Of a stretch of 64,000 nucleotides of DNA, positions 40,893 to 48,914 are shown piece after piece. Below the pieces are notes generated by a model. It did not search any database, was not told where the DNA came from, and was given only the letters and a program-made list of their open reading frames with translations. The first letter of the stretch is position 1. Each line of letters begins with the position of its first letter. The translations under genes and the position numbers were made by a program. The DNA is from Christensenella sp964438705 (GTDB lineage: Bacteria; Bacillota; Clostridia; Christensenellales; Christensenellaceae), in the NCBI GenBank assembly GCA_964438705.1, contig CAYTKQ010000003.1, forward strand, positions 62,001 to 126,000. Direction: 5' to 3'.

Positions 40893-41879
40893 TTAGCAGA
40901 TGCGCGGCAGCCCTTCGCCGATCAATGGGGGCAGAAGGCGCGTCCCGCCAATTTCTGTGTGCAAAAGCACGGCGCGGTCTTTGGCGTGCGAAATGCGGCC
41001 AATGATCGTGGAATTTTCACCGTACTTGCTGCGCTTCATCAGATCAAGTGCCTTTTGCGCGTCTGCCTCGGCGACGACGGCTACCAGCTTTCCCTCGTTG
41101 CCCATCAGTAGGGGATCAAGGCCCAAAATTCCACAGAAACCGTGCACTTCTTCGGCAACGGGGATCGTCGTCTCATTGAGTTCGATACAGCAGCCCGAAG
41201 CAAGCGCAAATTCGTTCAATACCGTTGCAAGGCCGCCGCGCGTCACGTCGCGCAGGGCATTTATGCGGATGCCCGCGTGCAGCATACTTTGCACCACCTC
41301 GCACAAAGGGGCGCAATCGCTTTGGATGGTGTTTTCAACGCCCAGGCGCGCACTCATGATTGCCGCGTGATGATCGCCCAGATTTCCCGAAACAAGGACC
41401 ACATCGCCTTCCTTGCAGTGAGCGGAGCTGATGTGCAATGCTTCCGGCACAAACCCCACGCCGGAGGTGTTGATGTATACGCCGCCGCGTCCTTCGATCA
41501 CCTTGGTGTCTCCCGCAACGATCAAAACACCCGCTTCTTTTGCCGTTTGCGCCATGGAAGCGGCGATGTGCTCAAGCGCTTCCGTATCCACGCCTTCCTC
41601 AAGAATAAAACCACAAGTAAGATATTTGGGCGTCGCGCCGCTCATCAAAAGATCGTTCACCGTACCGCATACTGCGAGCCTGCCAATGTCACCGCCCGGA
41701 AAAAAGAGCGGGTCGACAACAAAGCTGTCAGTCGTCATGGCTAGTCTTGCGCTGCCGGGCACGACAGCGGAATCCTCCATGCGGCAAAGCACGGGGTTTT
41801 CGAAGTATCGGGCAAACACCCTGGAGATCAATTCGGAAGTTTCCTTGCCGCCGCTTCCGTGTGCCATTGTGATTTTCAT
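40893..41879 (-). CDS. hypE: Hydrogenase maturation protein HypE
   Basis: A 328-residue AIR-synthase-like enzyme that dehydrates the thiocarboxamide on its C-terminal cysteine to the cyanide ligand of the [NiFe] site. N-terminus ITMAHGSGGKETSELISRVF, ATP-binding region and the required C-terminus LPRIC with the terminal cysteine are present. It is the last gene of the ech-hyp operon, nine bases after hypD, and is followed by the bidirectional terminator. Confidence 0.97.
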   Translation of the reverse strand: MKITMAHGSGGKETSELISRVFARYFENPVLCRMEDSAVVPGSARLAMTTDSFVVDPLFFPGGDIGRLAVCGTVNDLLMSGATPKYLTCGFILEEGVDTEALEHIAASMAQTAKEAGVLIVAGDTKVIEGRGGVYINTSGVGFVPEALHISSAHCKEGDVVLVSGNLGDHHAAIMSARLGVENTIQSDCAPLCEVVQSMLHAGIRINALRDVTRGGLATVLNEFALASGCCIELNETTIPVAEEVHGFCGILGLDPLLMGNEGKLVAVVAEADAQKALDLMKRSKYGENSTIIGRISHAKDRAVLLHTEIGGTRLLPPLIGEGLPRIC

Positions 41880-41888
41880 ATCGTTTTC

Positions 41889-42920
41889 CTACTTTCGGTT
41901 GTTCATAAGATAATGATAGCAGCTGCCTTCGGTGGAGACCATGCACGCGCCCTGCGGATGCTGCGGGGTGCACGAACCTCCAAACAATGGGCATTGCGGG
42001 GGAGAGATGCTGCCGGTCAGCACCTGTGCGCATTTGCACAACGCGTTGGTGCAGGTGTCGCGATCGAGCCCCGCGCTCCCTGCGTCAAACTGTTGATATT
42101 CCTTTCGCAGCGTCATGCCGGAGTTGCGGATCGTTCCGATGCCGCGCCACGCCGCGTCGCACGGTTCAAAATATTTGGATACAAGCGCCTGTGCTTTTTC
42201 GTTCCCGCGCGGCGTCACAACGGACGGATAAAGGTTGAGCACACCAGATATGCCGCGTCGCTTGACAAGCGCGAAGATCGCCGCTAGAAGCTGCTCTCCC
42301 GCGAAGCCGGCGACCACAAAGGGGAGGCCGAATTTTTCGGACAGGGGGATGAACAGATCACTCCCCGTAACCACGCTCACATGGCCGGGCGCGATCAATC
42401 CGTCGATGTTTGTGCTGTTTGCGCACACCCAGTCGATCACGGGCGGCATCGTTTTGAGCGCGGTCAGCAGACGAATGTTTTGGATATCCTTGCGAATTGC
42501 TTCGTCGAGCAGGGAAGCGTAGATCGGTGCTGTCGTCTCGAACCCCACAGCCGCAAAAACGTACTGGTGGTGCGGGTCTTCCGCCGCGAAGGACAACACA
42601 TCCATGGGGGAATACACCATGCGCACATTGCCGCCATGCGCACGCGCATCGTTTAAGCTGCCGTGCGTACCCGGCACGCGAAGCATGTCGCCAAAGGAAA
42701 CGATCACGTGATCGTCTTGCATGGAAAGCGCGCACAATCGGTCAATGTAGTCGGTCACGGTTACGCAAACGGGGCAGCCGGGGCCGGAGATCAGGCTGAT
42801 TTGCGGGCTTAACATTCCCGGAATGCCGTTATGCGATATTTCTGCGGTATGCGTGCCGCACACTTCCATCAGCCGCACAGATGGGCCGTCATATTCCCTT
42901 AGAAATCGTTTGATGTCCAT
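41889..42920 (-). CDS. hypD: Hydrogenase maturation protein HypD
   Basis: A 343-residue [4Fe-4S] protein that, with HypC, forms the scaffold on which the Fe(CN)2CO group is built. Motifs: VCGTHTAEISHNGI, SGPGCPVCVTVTDYIDR, AVGFETTAP and the Cys-rich C-terminal region (DTCTNALCKC, PQCPLFGGSCTPQHPQGACM). Its start overlaps the hypC stop by one base (TAATG), indicating translational coupling of two partner proteins. Confidence 0.97.
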   Translation of the reverse strand: MDIKRFLREYDGPSVRLMEVCGTHTAEISHNGIPGMLSPQISLISGPGCPVCVTVTDYIDRLCALSMQDDHVIVSFGDMLRVPGTHGSLNDARAHGGNVRMVYSPMDVLSFAAEDPHHQYVFAAVGFETTAPIYASLLDEAIRKDIQNIRLLTALKTMPPVIDWVCANSTNIDGLIAPGHVSVVTGSDLFIPLSEKFGLPFVVAGFAGEQLLAAIFALVKRRGISGVLNLYPSVVTPRGNEKAQALVSKYFEPCDAAWRGIGTIRNSGMTLRKEYQQFDAGSAGLDRDTCTNALCKCAQVLTGSISPPQCPLFGGSCTPQHPQGACMVSTEGSCYHYLMNNRK

Positions 42921-43132
42921 TACAGCGCTTCCATTTCGCGTAACAGGTTGTTGAGCGCGTCGCTGTCGGATTGCGTCAATTTCTGTAAAACACAGCCCGC
43001 GTGCACCAGAACAAAGTCACCGGGGCACACCTCCACCAGACCGGCCTGTGCTTTGATGACATTTCCATTAAAATCCACTGTGGCAAGCGTTCCTTCGACG
43101 GAAATAACCTTGCCGGGCATGGCAACACACAT
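42920..43132 (-). CDS. hypC: Hydrogenase maturation chaperone HypC
   Basis: A 70-residue HypC/HupF chaperone with the essential N-terminal Cys2 (MCVAMPGKVISVEGTLATVD). It carries the iron group from HypD to the large subunit. One-base overlaps with hypF (upstream) and hypD (downstream), both TAATG. Confidence 0.97.
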   Translation of the reverse strand: MCVAMPGKVISVEGTLATVDFNGNVIKAQAGLVEVCPGDFVLVHAGCVLQKLTQSDSDALNNLLREMEAL

Positions 43133-45378
43133 TATATTGTACTCCTTTTATTCTCTTGTGCCAGAGCGATCCAAATCTGCCCCAGCGCGATTCCGCCGTC
43201 GTTACACGGCACGCGCGAATTGAGATGGACGGAAAAGCCCTCTGCTTCAAGCAAAAAAACGCAACGTTGTGTCAGCAAACGGTTTGCAAAAACGCCTCCT
43301 GAAAGGGCAACGCGGTTTTCGCGCGTTTCCGCGCGGATTTGCTTGCACATCGTCAGGACCATCTCCGCGACCGCATAATGGAACCCGAGCGCAAGCTCTT
43401 CCTTGCTTGCGTGCGCCTCGATCAGGCTGCGGATGAGCGGAAGACGTGAGGAGATGCGTTTTTTTGCATATTGTTCAACTTCAAAGGAAAGCGGATAGGG
43501 CTCCGCGTGGTTTTGTACCGCGCTTAACGCCGCATTTTCAAGCGAGATCGCACACTCTCCCTCATAGCCATTATAGCACTTTATGCCGAGCAGCGCGCTC
43601 ACCGCGTCGAATAAACGTCCCATACTCGTGCTTTGGACTGTGTTCACGTGAGCGTCAAGCGCGGCGCGAATCAGCGAAAAACGGCGGTCGTCGCTGCAAA
43701 GGCCGCACGCGTGGAGATGGCAAAGCGCATTTGCCTGCGCATCCTTTGTATTTTGATCGCCGCCCAAAAGCGCAAGCGGATCGAGATGACCAACGCGTTC
43801 AAATTCAGCGTCATGGCACAACAAAAATTCACCACCCCACACCGTGCCGTCCGTCCCATAGCCCGTACCGTCGAACGCCACGCCGATGCAGCCGGAAAGA
43901 TTGTACTCTGCCATCACGGACGCGATGTGCGCATGGTGGTGCTGCACCTGAAGAAGCGGGATATCCTCTTCCTTACAGAGCGCATGCGCGTACGCGGTGC
44001 TGTGGTATGCCTGATGAAGATCGCACACGACGGTACGCGGACGCAGCCCCAGAATGCGCTCCATGTGCGCAAGGTTATTCTTGTAGGAGTGTAATGTATT
44101 GTGCTCCTCCAGATCGCCGAAATACTGGCTCGGATAGGCACGGTCTTCGGCGGAAAAACAGAAACACGCCTTCAAATCGCCGCCCATCGCCAGCAGGGGC
44201 GCATTTGCGTGTTGTGCAAGCATGATGGGCAGCGGAACATACCCCCGGCTGCGGCGGATGATCTGCGGCCGGCCGCATACGACCCGCGCGACGGAATCGT
44301 CTAAAGGAGTTGTGATGCGGCGGGCGTTGCGGAGTACGCCTGCGAGATGGGGGGATTGAAGCGAAATCATGTCCGCGTCTTCCGTAATGATCGGTTCAGA
44401 AGACAGGTTCGCGCTCGTTATCACCAGCGGGCCGCACGCGTCGAGCAACAGATGTTGCAGGGGCGTATAGGGCAAAAAAGCGCCGATCATACGGCTTTCG
44501 TCGCTCACATTGCCCGCAAACGGATCGTTCCTTTTTTTGAGAAGCACGATAGGGCGGGCGGGGGACAGAAGAAGCGCCTCTTCCTCCGCATCCACAATGC
44601 AATGCTCTTTGATGGCGTCAGGCGTGGGAAACATCACCGCAAAAGGCTTTCGTTCCCGCCGCTTGAGCAAACGCAGCCGACGCACGGTTTCTTCGGAATA
44701 TGGTGAACAGACAAACTGATAACCGCCGATTCCCTTGATGGCAAGGATATTGCCTTCCCGCAAAAGAGTGATTGATCGGGCAAGCGCTTCATCCGCCTCC
44801 AATCGGGCCGTGCCCTCATGCAAAATGAGCTGAGGGCCGCAATCGTGGCAGGAGATGGTCTGCGCGTGCCGCCGGCGGTCATTGCCCGCGTATTCCTGCG
44901 CACAAGCGTCACACATGGGAAAATCATTCATGGCGGTGGTATGACGGTCGTAGGGCAGGCGTTCCATGATGCTGTAGCGCGGGCCGCATGCCGTACAGCT
45001 GATGAACGCATAGCGATGACGGCGGTTGGAGGGATCGTTCATTTCCTTCAAACACGCTTCACACACAGGCAGGTCAGCGGGCAGGATGGGTGCGCCGGTA
45101 AGCGCTGATTCGCTTTCAATGATGTGGAATCCCGAAAAATTTCCGTTGGGAACAGGTGTTTGCCGCACATCAAATATCTGCGCGCCGGGCGGACATTGCG
45201 ACCGAAGGCGATGGACAAAACTGTCCACCGCCTCCGCTGTTGCCGATGCTATGATTTTCACGATGCCCCCGCTGTTGCACACGGTGCCCGCAACGCCAAG
45301 CTGCTCTGCTAGACGCGCGACAAAGGGACGGAATCCGATGCCCTGCACCATGCCGAGCACCGTGATCTCAACGGTCAT
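43132..45378 (-). CDS. hypF: Carbamoyltransferase HypF
   Basis: A 748-residue enzyme that transfers the carbamoyl group from carbamoyl phosphate to the HypE C-terminal cysteine. Domains in order: acylphosphatase (VLGMVQGIGFRPFVARL), two zinc fingers (CEACLKEM..., CTACGPRY; CDACAQEY..., CHDCGPQL), a YrdC-like domain (LREGNILAIKGIGGYQFVCS) and a Kae1-like C-terminal domain (HHHAHIASVMAEY, GVAFDGTGYGTDGTVWGGEF, ALSGGVFANRLLTQR). Full length for the family. It lies three bases after hypA. Confidence 0.97.
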   Translation of the reverse strand: MTVEITVLGMVQGIGFRPFVARLAEQLGVAGTVCNSGGIVKIIASATAEAVDSFVHRLRSQCPPGAQIFDVRQTPVPNGNFSGFHIIESESALTGAPILPADLPVCEACLKEMNDPSNRRHRYAFISCTACGPRYSIMERLPYDRHTTAMNDFPMCDACAQEYAGNDRRRHAQTISCHDCGPQLILHEGTARLEADEALARSITLLREGNILAIKGIGGYQFVCSPYSEETVRRLRLLKRRERKPFAVMFPTPDAIKEHCIVDAEEEALLLSPARPIVLLKKRNDPFAGNVSDESRMIGAFLPYTPLQHLLLDACGPLVITSANLSSEPIITEDADMISLQSPHLAGVLRNARRITTPLDDSVARVVCGRPQIIRRSRGYVPLPIMLAQHANAPLLAMGGDLKACFCFSAEDRAYPSQYFGDLEEHNTLHSYKNNLAHMERILGLRPRTVVCDLHQAYHSTAYAHALCKEEDIPLLQVQHHHAHIASVMAEYNLSGCIGVAFDGTGYGTDGTVWGGEFLLCHDAEFERVGHLDPLALLGGDQNTKDAQANALCHLHACGLCSDDRRFSLIRAALDAHVNTVQSTSMGRLFDAVSALLGIKCYNGYEGECAISLENAALSAVQNHAEPYPLSFEVEQYAKKRISSRLPLIRSLIEAHASKEELALGFHYAVAEMVLTMCKQIRAETRENRVALSGGVFANRLLTQRCVFLLEAEGFSVHLNSRVPCNDGGIALGQIWIALAQENKRSTI

Positions 45379-45381
45379 GCC

Positions 45382-45723
45382 TTATTCTCCCTCGACGCTT
45401 TCAATTGCCATTTCCTTGCCAATCTCGCTTGGCTCTCCTTCGGTTCCGCAATGGGGGCATTCAAAATGAAAGGGCTTGCGCACAAACAGCTCGTGACAGT
45501 TTGGGCAGCGCAGCATGCTCTTGACCGGGCGCACAGAGATTTCCGCGCCGTCGCAGATCGTGCCGGTGGCGGAGCCTTCAAAGTACATCGCGATGCTGTC
45601 GCCCGAAAACCCGGAGTTCTCGCCGATCACCAGATTGATTTTTGTTACCTTTTGATATCCCTTGGCCCTTGCCTCTTCGACCGCATGCTCGATGATGTGG
45701 ACCGCTTCATGATATTCGTGCAT
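45382..45723 (-). CDS. hypA: Nickel chaperone HypA
   Basis: A 113-residue nickel metallochaperone. The nickel-binding N-terminus is MHEYHEAVHI (His2), and the zinc site has two CxxC pairs (RCPNCHELF and FECPHCGTEG). It inserts nickel into the hydrogenase large subunit, normally with the GTPase HypB, which is not encoded in this operon. It follows echF after five bases and precedes hypF. Confidence 0.95.
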   Translation of the reverse strand: MHEYHEAVHIIEHAVEEARAKGYQKVTKINLVIGENSGFSGDSIAMYFEGSATGTICDGAEISVRPVKSMLRCPNCHELFVRKPFHFECPHCGTEGEPSEIGKEMAIESVEGE

Positions 45724-45728
45724 AATGA

Positions 45729-46091
45729 TTACCTTTCTTCTGTTTCATCTGTGATGGGCTGTGAAAAATGTTCCTCATATTTTTCGCCCGCCGGATGCGG
45801 ATAATTGACCTGCATCATCAGACATTTTTTTGGACAGACCTCCACACAGCAGCCGCACTGAATACAGCCGAAGCGCTCAATCGACCAGCTTTTTTGAACT
45901 TTGTCAACGGTGATTGCGGCGGTGGGGCATTTGCGCATACACATACCGCAAAAAATGCATGCGTCAATGTCAATGCCGATCTGCCCGCGCGTGCGCTCAG
46001 GATAGTTCCGTGGTTCGAACGGATAGGGGCGGGTGGCGGGCTTGCTGAACAAGTTGGTCATAACCGTTTTGGCAAAATTCATCACGTTCAT
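45729..46091 (-). CDS. echF: Ech hydrogenase subunit F (2x[4Fe-4S] ferredoxin-like)
   Basis: A 120-residue iron-sulphur protein with two classic [4Fe-4S] motifs (CIFCGMCMRKCP and CIQCGCCVEVCP), related to NuoI. In Ech it carries electrons from soluble ferredoxin to the small subunit EchC. It lies four bases after echE. Confidence 0.94.
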   Translation of the reverse strand: MNVMNFAKTVMTNLFSKPATRPYPFEPRNYPERTRGQIGIDIDACIFCGMCMRKCPTAAITVDKVQKSWSIERFGCIQCGCCVEVCPKKCLMMQVNYPHPAGEKYEEHFSQPITDETEER

Positions 46092-46095
46092 AGGC

Positions 46096-47175
46096 TCACC
46101 TCTCTGCGCAGCTGATGCACGGATCGATCGTCAATATGAGGATCGGGATATCCGCGAACTGGCAGCCCTTGAGTGTTTCGAGCAGGCCGGGCAGGTTGGC
46201 GAATGTGGGCGTGCGCAGCCGGAATCGGTCTAAAAACTTTGTGCCGTTTGCCTTGACATAGTAAATCGCTTCACCGCGCGGCTGTTCGACGCGCATCATA
46301 TATTCGCCGTCTGGCAGCCCTTTGACGGGGACGGCAATCTCTCCCGCGGGGATTTTTGCCGCTGCCTGACGAATCAGGTCGATGGATTGATAAATCTCGC
46401 GGATGCGTACATCGCAGCGTGCGTAGCTGTCGCCGATATCGCTTGTGATGGGCTCAAAATCGAGATCGTCATATGCGGAATACCCAAGCTTGCGCGTATC
46501 GCGCTTAATACCGCTCGCGCGCATGAAGGGCCCGGCCGCGCCAAGATCGTGCGCTTGCTGCTTTGTGAGAAAGCCGACATCCTTTAAGCGGCTTGCGACA
46601 GCGTAGTCGTCGAGAAACGCATTTGAAAGGGGTCTCAGATCGTTTTCGATTCCCTTGAACACCTCGAGAAACTGATCAAGCATCGCGGTATCCATATCCT
46701 TGCGCTGTCCGCCGATCTTGTTGACCGAGAAAATGACACGTCCGCCGGTGGAGTATTCAAACATATCCAGTATCTTTTCGCGCATGCGCCACGTCTGCAT
46801 AAATAGGCTTTCGAAACCAAACGCGTCCGCAAGAAGCCCGAGCCACAGCAAATGACTGTGTATACGGGACATTTCACACCAGATGGTACGCAGATAATTC
46901 GCGCGGGCGGGAAGTTCGACACCCATGATGTGCTCGATCGCTTCGCAATAGCCCATACCATGCATGAAGCTGCAAATACCGCAAACGCGCTCCGCGACAT
47001 ATACGTATTCCTGAAAATCCTTCTTTTCCACCAGCTTTTCGAGTCCCCTGTGGATGAAGCCGATGGAGGGGATCGCCTCTACGACCTTTTCATCCTCCAG
47101 CACCAGATCAAGGTGGATCGGCTCCGGCAATACCGGGTGCTGCGGCCCGAAGGGTACAATGCTGCGTTTTGGCAT
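46096..47175 (-). CDS. echE: Ech hydrogenase large subunit (catalytic, [NiFe])
   Basis: A 359-residue [NiFe] hydrogenase large subunit related to NuoD. Both nickel-binding motifs are intact: RVCGICS (Cys65, Cys68) and DPCISCAER (Cys353, Cys356). The chain ends right at CAER: there is no C-terminal peptide to be clipped off, a known feature of Ech- and CooH-type subunits, in keeping with the absence of a maturation protease gene. It reduces protons with electrons from ferredoxin, coupled to ion translocation by EchA/EchB. A 58-base gap with a small hairpin separates it from echD. Confidence 0.97.
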   Translation of the reverse strand: MPKRSIVPFGPQHPVLPEPIHLDLVLEDEKVVEAIPSIGFIHRGLEKLVEKKDFQEYVYVAERVCGICSFMHGMGYCEAIEHIMGVELPARANYLRTIWCEMSRIHSHLLWLGLLADAFGFESLFMQTWRMREKILDMFEYSTGGRVIFSVNKIGGQRKDMDTAMLDQFLEVFKGIENDLRPLSNAFLDDYAVASRLKDVGFLTKQQAHDLGAAGPFMRASGIKRDTRKLGYSAYDDLDFEPITSDIGDSYARCDVRIREIYQSIDLIRQAAAKIPAGEIAVPVKGLPDGEYMMRVEQPRGEAIYYVKANGTKFLDRFRLRTPTFANLPGLLETLKGCQFADIPILILTIDPCISCAER

Positions 47176-47199
47176 TCTGATTTCTCCTTTTGATACAAA

Positions 47200-47224
47200 G
47201 CATGCCGTCTGTTTGCTGGCATGC
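47200..47224 (-). promoter_or_regulatory. Intercistronic hairpin between echD and echE
   Basis: GCATGCC and GGCATGC enclose an 11-base loop in the only sizeable gap inside the ech genes. No T-run follows on the minus strand. It may be an RNA processing or stability element setting catalytic subunit levels. Confidence 0.45.
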
Positions 47225-47233
47225 GGTCATATT

Positions 47234-47569
47234 TTATTTGTAAGGCGTTTTTTCCTTGATACGGTACAGATTGCCATGATAATTGAGCGTCATCAGCTTG
47301 ATGTTGATGCCAAAGAGATCGTGAATCTCGTTTTCATACAAAAACGCCGGTTCGTAGATGTTGCTGATGCTTGTAACCTCTGTTCCCGGGGCAATGTGCA
47401 TTCGCAAATTCACAAGCTCGTAATCTTTTCCAAAAGAGTAGGTGAGCTCGTATTCGTTTTCTATTTTCGTGGCGCATATCTGCACCAGACGATAGTGATC
47501 ATATTTCAGATTCAGGACCTCTGACACCAAGCTGCCCGGCCCGATTTTAACGATTTTATCACTTTGCAT
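47234..47569 (-). CDS. echD: Ech hydrogenase subunit D (NuoC-like)
   Basis: A 111-residue soluble subunit of the NuoC/30-kDa type; ENEIHDLFGINIKLMTLNYH is the recognisable signature. ATG 47569 is chosen because GGAGGGAGG lies just upstream; the frame extends 18 codons further without support. It links the peripheral arm subunits. It overlaps nothing and starts five bases after echC. Confidence 0.9.
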   Translation of the reverse strand: MQSDKIVKIGPGSLVSEVLNLKYDHYRLVQICATKIENEYELTYSFGKDYELVNLRMHIAPGTEVTSISNIYEPAFLYENEIHDLFGINIKLMTLNYHGNLYRIKEKTPYK

Positions 47570-47573
47570 ATAT

Positions 47574-48020
47574 TTATGCCTCCCTCCGTTCTTTCGCATG
47601 CATATCAGCGCGCTTTTCATCAAGCAGGGCGACGGCTTCTACCACGCCGTCGATGATGGCCTCCGGACGCGCCGCACAGCCGGGAACATAGATATCCACA
47701 GGAATCGTCGTATCCACACCCCCAAGCATATTATAGCAATCCTTAAAGATACCGCCGCTGCACGCACAGATGCCGACGGCAACCACAACCTTGGGGGAGG
47801 GCATTTGCGCATAAAGCTGTTCGACGACAGGCTTGCACTGCGCGTTGATGCCGCCGGTGATCAGAAGGATATCCGCATGTTTGGGATTCCCCGTATTGAT
47901 GACACCGAACCGCTCCACATCGTAGACGGGGGTCAGGCAGGCGAGAACCTCGATATCGCAGCCGTTGCAGCTTGAGGCGTCATAATGCAGAAGCCACGGC
48001 GATTTGGAAACGTTGAACAT
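47574..48020 (-). CDS. echC: Ech hydrogenase small subunit (NuoB-like)
   Basis: A 148-residue small subunit holding one [4Fe-4S] cluster. The four cysteine ligands are visible: SSCNGCDIEVLACL (Cys18, Cys21), VGICACSGG and VPGCAARPEAI. It passes electrons to the [NiFe] site in EchE and corresponds to NuoB of complex I. It lies 27 bases after echB. Confidence 0.95.
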   Translation of the reverse strand: MFNVSKSPWLLHYDASSCNGCDIEVLACLTPVYDVERFGVINTGNPKHADILLITGGINAQCKPVVEQLYAQMPSPKVVVAVGICACSGGIFKDCYNMLGGVDTTIPVDIYVPGCAARPEAIIDGVVEAVALLDEKRADMHAKERREA

Positions 48021-48047
48021 GATTGTACCTCTCTTAGCATAAACGCG

Positions 48048-48914
48048 CTATTTTACGAGCGCGAGGATCATCAAATTTGTGCAGCCTGCGATGAGCGTTA
48101 CCAGCCATGCCGATTTCAGCATGTTTTGCCACTTCATGCGCGGGAATACGTTGTCGATCAGAATCTCCAGAAAATATGCGGCGGCACATACGCCGACGCC
48201 AATGAGAATGCTCCACCACGGACTATATACCACAAACAAGCCGACAACGCCCAGCAGAAAGATGTTTTCATACCAGTGTGCGATTTCTACCAGCCCGAGT
48301 ATGTTGCCCGAAAGCTCGGTTGTGAGTCCACGCACCATTTCCTGATGCGCGTGGTGCGAGGTGCTCAGATCAAAGGGAGACTTGCGGAACTTGATTGTGA
48401 GGATATATAAAAATCCAGCAAAAATCCCCGGCAGATAGAAAATCGCGGGCGTACTATGCGTCACAAGCTCCGCGACGCCAAACGTACCCGTGCCGATGTA
48501 AAAGCCTATGGCAACGAGAAGCACCATGGGTTCGTATGCCATCACCTGCAGCAATTCGCGCTGTGAGGCCATTGCACTGAATGACGAGTTTGTGGAGCTG
48601 GCAGACATGATGAAAAAGATTTCCGCAAGCGTGAGCGCAAAAAATACGAGCAGCAGATCACCGCCCCAAAAGAAGAGCGCTCCGGTGAACACGGTGAAGA
48701 GCAGAAATCCGACCACGAGAAAATCCTGTATGCGGTTGACGATGATCGACTGCTTGTGAAACAGTTTGAAAATATCGTAGAAAGGCTGCAGCAAGGGCGG
48801 CCCCTGCCGTCCCTGCATGCGTGCGGTGATTTTACGATCACAGCCTTGCAACAGGCCGCCGAGGAAGGGTGCCAATATGATATACAAAAGCATGCTTAGA
48901 ATTTGCCAGTTCAT
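48048..48914 (-). CDS. echB: Ech hydrogenase membrane subunit B (NuoH-like)
   Basis: A 288-residue polytopic membrane protein of the NuoH/complex I subunit 1 family (GLLQGCDRKITARMQGRQGP, PFYDIFKLFHKQ, FRKSPFDLSTSHHAHQEMVR). It joins the soluble arm to the ion-pumping membrane part. Its start overlaps the echA stop by one base, so the two membrane subunits are coupled in translation. Confidence 0.95.
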   Translation of the reverse strand: MNWQILSMLLYIILAPFLGGLLQGCDRKITARMQGRQGPPLLQPFYDIFKLFHKQSIIVNRIQDFLVVGFLLFTVFTGALFFWGGDLLLVFFALTLAEIFFIMSASSTNSSFSAMASQRELLQVMAYEPMVLLVAIGFYIGTGTFGVAELVTHSTPAIFYLPGIFAGFLYILTIKFRKSPFDLSTSHHAHQEMVRGLTTELSGNILGLVEIAHWYENIFLLGVVGLFVVYSPWWSILIGVGVCAAAYFLEILIDNVFPRMKWQNMLKSAWLVTLIAGCTNLMILALVK

